55,318 bases of DNA from positions 1 through 55,318 of the forward strand of contig CAMKEM010000013.1 in the NCBI GenBank assembly GCA_946411565.1, read 5' to 3'. The DNA comes from an uncultured Prevotellaceae bacterium. Lineage in GTDB: Bacteria > Bacteroidota > Bacteroidia > Bacteroidales > Bacteroidaceae. The position numbers were made by a program, and so were the translations under genes. Positions 51,432-55,318 of this stretch are shown piece by piece (position 1 is the first letter of the stretch; the number at the start of each line of letters is the position of its first letter). The notes beneath the pieces were generated by a model. The model worked only from the letters and a program-made list of their open reading frames with translations. It ran no database searches and was not told the DNA's origin.

Positions 51432-54400
51432 ATGAAACATAAAGTATATACAAAGAGAAAAATAGATATTTCCGATACTCTTAGCAATAGTGTCGGAAAG
51501 AGTATTGTTGTTGATTCTGCCCCTACGTTTTACGAGCAGTTACATAATGCCGTATCTGATGATATTGATATCAAACAAAAGTATGATATCATAAGGAATG
51601 TGTTTGCTCGCGTGATAGAGCAAGGCATCATGGATTGCCAGATTGCTTTCGTCGGATTCTTTTCAAAACTAGACTATTGCATCAAGGAATATGATGTGCC
51701 TTCGGCTGCCTCTAAGCTCATTCATCTGGCACGAAAGGAGATGTTTCCAGAAAGGAACAAGAAGCAGGATCTAAAAGAAGAGGCATTAAAAGAATCCTTG
51801 CCTCACAATCTGAAAGCTACTGCCCTACTGGTATATTATCTGTGTGGTAAGGTCGAAATTCCCTCTGAACTAAAGGCACATTTTCCGCTGAGCGACAGGA
51901 AAAACAGTTGGGGAAAGTTTGAGGAGAATGTGCTTCGTGTGGTTGTAGAGAAATGGGATGAGGCTTTTATCTTTGCTACAGAAGAAAACAATGGTACAAC
52001 TGTACAGATATGCTACGGCAAGGATAATAAGGTGCTTACTCGTAATGGAGAGTCCCAATGGGATTACCTGAATGATGTGCTTTGGGAAGGTGCCCAGCTT
52101 AATCTCGTGCGTGTGCGAAGGGATGAAAGCGGAAAGATACTTATGCCGGAGCTCATCATTCTTGAGCCTGACTACCTCATCAACGTGACAACGATAGCCA
52201 GTTGCTTTGAGAGCTATGCAGAGTCGCCTTTGGTCAATCTCGTGAACAAGATAAAGCCACAAGCCAACACTATGCCGATACATCTCGGTAATCTTGCCGG
52301 TCAGTTGCTTGATGATACCGTTCACGAAAGGGACATAGACTTTAATGATTCAATAAAGTCATTCGTTAGTGCCAATGCGCTTAATATGATATCATGCCCT
52401 GAACTTATCAATAATTTCACGCAGTTCAAGCAGGATGCACAGATTCAGAAACGTAACATCAAGCATCTTATTGGTGAGGCTCTGCCCCATGTGATAGGCA
52501 GTTATGACAAGGGCGACGTTATTCTTGAGCCTTCGTTCTTCAGCGAGGTTCTCGGCATTCAAGGGCGTCTCGACTTTCTGTATCAGAAAGACGGCGATGT
52601 GACTATTATTGAGCAGAAATCAGGCAAGGGCGAGTTTGTCAGGAACTCACCTGATCCCTCTACACCTATCGCCAAAGAGACTCACACCATTCAGGTACTG
52701 CTATATCGTGCCTTGTTCCAGTATGAGTTTCAGACATACTCCTCACAACTGAAGCACATCATGTTGCTTTACTCCAAATATGCCAATGGCTTGTTGCTTA
52801 TACCACAAAGCCCCGAACTTCTGCTCCGCGCCATAAAGATGCGTAACTTGTTGGCATGGACGGAGATAATGTATGCTAAGGAGGGTATGGATTTGCTCTT
52901 GACGCTTACTCCCGAAAAGCTGAACAAGAACGGATTGAAGGGAAGACTCTGGGATCAGTATATCTATCCTCAGCTATCCGATCTCCTCTCCCCTATCCAA
53001 CAGGCTTCTCCGCTTGAGCAAGCCTACTACCTGCGTTTCCTCCGCTTCATTCAGAATGAACTGCTCCTTTCAAAGGTCGGCAATAAGATGAAGGAACATT
53101 CGGGCTTTGCCTCTATCTGGCACGACACGCTGGAGGACAAGAAATCAGCTGGAAACATATATGACAAACTCCGTATCAAGGATTTCGTATGCGAGGATGA
53201 GGCCGTATCATCTGTCATTCTTGAGTTTACAGAGCCACAATCAGCAGATTCCACCAATTTCCGTATTGGTGACATCGTGATTCTGTATTCCTATCGTCAG
53301 GATGAAGTTCCTAATGCCTGTGCAGATATGGTGATAAGGGCAAGCATCGTTGATATGAACGTGGATACTATCGAACTGAGACTCAGGAACTCACAGACGG
53401 CAAGCAAGGTGTTTGGCAAGCCCGAAGGAACGCTATGGGCGATAGAGCATGATATGCTTGAATCTATGACAGGCGCTTTGTTTAGTGCGATGCACGGTTT
53501 TCTTTCAGGCACAAAGGCAAGGCGTGACCTTATCCTCTCTCAGCGAGAGCCAAGTGTGGATGCTTCATTAACCATAAACGGCGAATATGGAAGGTTCAAC
53601 ACACTTGTAACACGCGCCAAGCAGTCACGCGACATATTCTTGATAATCGGGCCTCCGGGAACAGGCAAGACATCTTTCGGACTTGTGAACCTTCTGAAAG
53701 AAGAACTTACAGAGCCTGACACTAACGTACTGTTGCTTTCTTTCACCAATAGGGCTGTGGATGAGATATGCAGCAAACTGGTTGAGATAAAGCGTGAGCA
53801 ACCCGACTTCGACTTTATCCGCATAGGTTCTGATCTTTCTTGTTCAGAGGAATACCGCGAATTCCTTCTTTCATCACGCTCTGCAAAGGTGGAAGGAGGA
53901 AAAGGCGTGAACAATCTCATCAAGGGAATGAGGGTATTCTGTGGTACTACGAGTGCCGTTAATGCCAATATGAATCTGTTGAGGCTCAAGCACTTCTCTC
54001 TTGCCATAGTTGATGAGTCTTCACAGATTCTTGAACCGCATCTGATAGGACTCCTGACTGCTCACAATAACGGAAGGGATGCCATTGACCGATTTGTTCT
54101 GATAGGCGATCACAAGCAGTTGCCTGCCGTTGTACAGCAGTCGGTTGAAGAATCCATCGTGCAAGAGCCTGAACTTAATGCCATAGGACTAACCGATTGC
54201 CGTCTGTCTCTCTTTGAAAGACTTCTGTCGCAGTTCAAAACCGCAAACGGCTATGATGAGCGTTTCGTGTATATGCTCACCAAACAGGGACGCATGCACA
54301 AATTCATCGGAGAGTTCCCTAACATCGCTTTCTATGGTGGAAAACTGGAAATAGTGCCACTTGAGCATCAGCAATTGCCATGTAATGAAGTTGAGACAGA

Positions 54401-54956
54401 TAACGGCATCACGAAGATGCTTTGCAGTCACCGCATATCATTCGTGGCTTCTGAACAACCGCGTCTCTCCCCTTCCGTCAAAACTAATGTCATTGAGGCT
54501 GAGATGATTGCAGCAACAGTTTATCAGATATATCTGCTCACGAAGGATAGCTTTGACAAGGACATGACGGTTGGTGTTATCGTGCCTTATCGTAATCAGA
54601 TTTCCACCGTGAGGAATGCCATAGACAGATATGGTATTGCCATACTGCACGACATAACGATAGATACCGTTGAGCGTTATCAGGGTAGCCAGCGAGATTA
54701 TATCATCTACGGCTTCACTATTCATCAGGCATATCAACTGAACTTCCTGACCAACAACGTGTTCGAGGAAGACGGTATGATAATCGACCGTAAACTGAAT
54801 GTAGCGATGACTCGTGCTCGTCTTAATCTTGTTATGATAGGCAATCCTAAATTGCTAAGCATGAACGTAACCTTTAGCCGACTCATGGATTTCGTGCGCA
54901 GCAAAGGCGGATATTTCGATGTCACGAAGGATGACTACTGCAACGGACGATTCTAA
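51432..54956 (+). CDS. Dna2-like nuclease-helicase
   Basis: The protein has 1174 aa from the ATG at 51432; a TTG at 51408 would add eight residues. The N-terminal about 330 residues match no family I know. A RecB/Cas4-type PD-(D/E)xK nuclease follows: GRLDF (Asp about 381) and IIEQKSGK (Glu about 394). The C-terminal SF1 helicase has GPPGTGKT (740-747), VDESSQ (about 860), GDHKQLPAV, VERYQGSQRD and RKLNVAMTRAR. The arrangement nuclease then helicase resembles Dna2. I see no Fe-S cysteine cluster. The role is probably DNA repair or replication-end processing; a defence role is possible. Confidence 0.85.
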   Translation: MKHKVYTKRKIDISDTLSNSVGKSIVVDSAPTFYEQLHNAVSDDIDIKQKYDIIRNVFARVIEQGIMDCQIAFVGFFSKLDYCIKEYDVPSAASKLIHLARKEMFPERNKKQDLKEEALKESLPHNLKATALLVYYLCGKVEIPSELKAHFPLSDRKNSWGKFEENVLRVVVEKWDEAFIFATEENNGTTVQICYGKDNKVLTRNGESQWDYLNDVLWEGAQLNLVRVRRDESGKILMPELIILEPDYLINVTTIASCFESYAESPLVNLVNKIKPQANTMPIHLGNLAGQLLDDTVHERDIDFNDSIKSFVSANALNMISCPELINNFTQFKQDAQIQKRNIKHLIGEALPHVIGSYDKGDVILEPSFFSEVLGIQGRLDFLYQKDGDVTIIEQKSGKGEFVRNSPDPSTPIAKETHTIQVLLYRALFQYEFQTYSSQLKHIMLLYSKYANGLLLIPQSPELLLRAIKMRNLLAWTEIMYAKEGMDLLLTLTPEKLNKNGLKGRLWDQYIYPQLSDLLSPIQQASPLEQAYYLRFLRFIQNELLLSKVGNKMKEHSGFASIWHDTLEDKKSAGNIYDKLRIKDFVCEDEAVSSVILEFTEPQSADSTNFRIGDIVILYSYRQDEVPNACADMVIRASIVDMNVDTIELRLRNSQTASKVFGKPEGTLWAIEHDMLESMTGALFSAMHGFLSGTKARRDLILSQREPSVDASLTINGEYGRFNTLVTRAKQSRDIFLIIGPPGTGKTSFGLVNLLKEELTEPDTNVLLLSFTNRAVDEICSKLVEIKREQPDFDFIRIGSDLSCSEEYREFLLSSRSAKVEGGKGVNNLIKGMRVFCGTTSAVNANMNLLRLKHFSLAIVDESSQILEPHLIGLLTAHNNGRDAIDRFVLIGDHKQLPAVVQQSVEESIVQEPELNAIGLTDCRLSLFERLLSQFKTANGYDERFVYMLTKQGRMHKFIGEFPNIAFYGGKLEIVPLEHQQLPCNEVETDNGITKMLCSHRISFVASEQPRLSPSVKTNVIEAEMIAATVYQIYLLTKDSFDKDMTVGVIVPYRNQISTVRNAIDRYGIAILHDITIDTVERYQGSQRDYIIYGFTIHQAYQLNFLTNNVFEEDGMIIDRKLNVAMTRARLNLVMIGNPKLLSMNVTFSRLMDFVRSKGGYFDVTKDDYCNGRF

Positions 54957-54994
54957 ATAAACGCACCTCTGGTGCAAAACTGAACCTTACCAAA

Positions 54995-55112
54995 GAAACT
55001 GGGCTTGCGCCCTGCATTTTTTAGAAAGTAAATTAAACCAGTAAATTTACTGATAAGATTTATTCCTAATTTACTTTCCAAGAATAATATATTCACGTAA
55101 GCGGGCCTTTCT
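54995..55112. repeat. Dispersed hairpin repeat, copy 2
   Basis: It matches 7162-7288: GGGCTTGCGCCCT, AGAAAGTAAATTA, CCAGTAAATTTACTGATA, ATTTACTTTCC and GGGCCTTTCTTGTTGG. It lies about 40 nt after the helicase stop, and its first hairpin may help to end that transcript. Confidence 0.7.
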
Positions 55113-55126
55113 TGTTGGAAGGAGTA

Positions 55127-55215
55127 TCCCCAAATTTAATTGAAATAATTGAAATTTTTGAAATCCTTCAAGTTTATCGTCAACTATTTCAATTATTTCA
55201 ATAATTTCAATTAAA
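55127..55215. repeat. AATTGAAAT/ATTTCAATT repeats with 9-nt period
   Basis: AATTGAAAT, AATTGAAAT and TTTTGAAAT on the left are mirrored by ATTTCAATT, ATTTCAATA and ATTTCAATT on the right, around TTCAAGTTTATCGTCAA. The whole can form a hairpin. The minus-strand frame through it reads IEIIEIIEI, a by-product of the repeat and not a gene. Confidence 0.6.
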
Positions 55216-55230
55216 AATATGCGTTCATAC

Positions 55231-55274
55231 ATTTTCCGTTGATCTTCCGTTATACCTCCGTTGTAATACCGCAT
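55231..55274. repeat. 11-nt phased array at the right window end
   Basis: ATTTTCCGTTG, ATCTTCCGTTA, TACCTCCGTTG and TAATACCGCAT keep an 11-nt register (CCGTT at 55236, 55247 and 55258; CCGC at 55269). It is the inverse-orientation counterpart of 47-90 and leads directly into the terminal 50-bp repeat. Confidence 0.7.
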
Positions 55275-55318
55275 TCTATGTTAAATTCCAAGTAAATTTC
55301 TGTTTTTAACTATATATT

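Noticed and set aside
55071..55274. 67-aa frame with IEIIEIIEI repeats
   Set aside because: It is a translation of the 9-nt ATTTCAATT repeat; no start context or family.

Overview
The window looks like chromosomal DNA of a Bacteroidales bacterium, most likely a Prevotella or Segatella relative. Three things support this. Promoters of the Bacteroidetes type (TTTG, about 19 nt, TAnnTTTG) stand before many genes. Several Bacteroidetes-typical families occur (DUF3256, DUF4494, DUF6250, LptE-like lipoprotein, thioredoxin-rubrerythrin-OxyR). The DNA is AT-rich and its intergenic spaces are full of structured repeats. No tRNA, rRNA, CRISPR array, transposase or integrase was recognised.

Layout. 1-1300: gene-free nest of inverted repeats. 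1308-6457: type I restriction-modification operon hsdM-hsdS-hsdR (minus strand), preceded by an unusually long, highly structured leader (about 6480-6915) with its own promoter. 6950-7800: terminal-inverted-repeat elements and a 63-bp perfect inverted repeat. 7870-12577: envelope and accessory genes (SIMPL protein, His-rich secreted protein, DUF2461, a VanZ gene flanked by two near-identical mini-AraC regulators, YqiA-like hydrolase). 12829-14598: orphan LytS-like sensor kinase and a secreted protein. 14662-16461: peroxide-defence operon trx-rbr-oxyR. 17230-22594: rlmN, a PdxA-like protein that has lost its metal ligands, a sigma-54 activator without a sensor domain, LptE, a TPR-like protein and secG. 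22788-24998: lemA, an M48 protease and crcB. 24999-27130: accessory island with an ankyrin-repeat gene inside dense repeats. 27358-31038: etfB-etfA-acyl-CoA dehydrogenase. 31112-39194: MATE pump, methyltransferase, GNAT, membrane protein with winged-helix regulator, CDF transporter, acyltransferase, YkvA, AlaX editing protein, flavoprotein, DUF6250 protein. 39280-45397: aroC, slyD, DUF3256, TPR, lolE-like and aminotransferase genes. 45596-54956: DUF4494, YggS, TamB and a large nuclease-helicase.

The most unusual material is non-coding: (1) the structured leader of the hsd operon, with a repeated 11-mer that allows alternative pairings; (2) intergenic arrays of degenerate units held in exact 11-nt register (up to 12 units, at 25011-25142), seen at seven or more places with different unit sequences; (3) a short orphan transcript with its own promoter and a GNRA-loop terminator (41548-41651); (4) a cluster of about nine GTGTAATAC/GTATTACAC boxes; (5) a family of elements sharing TTAACGTGARTTCGACGAA ends but carrying different hairpin cargo. 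The two ends of the window are a 50-bp inverted repeat of each other, so the window probably begins and ends in copies of a dispersed repeat. All family assignments were made by reading motifs; no database search was run.
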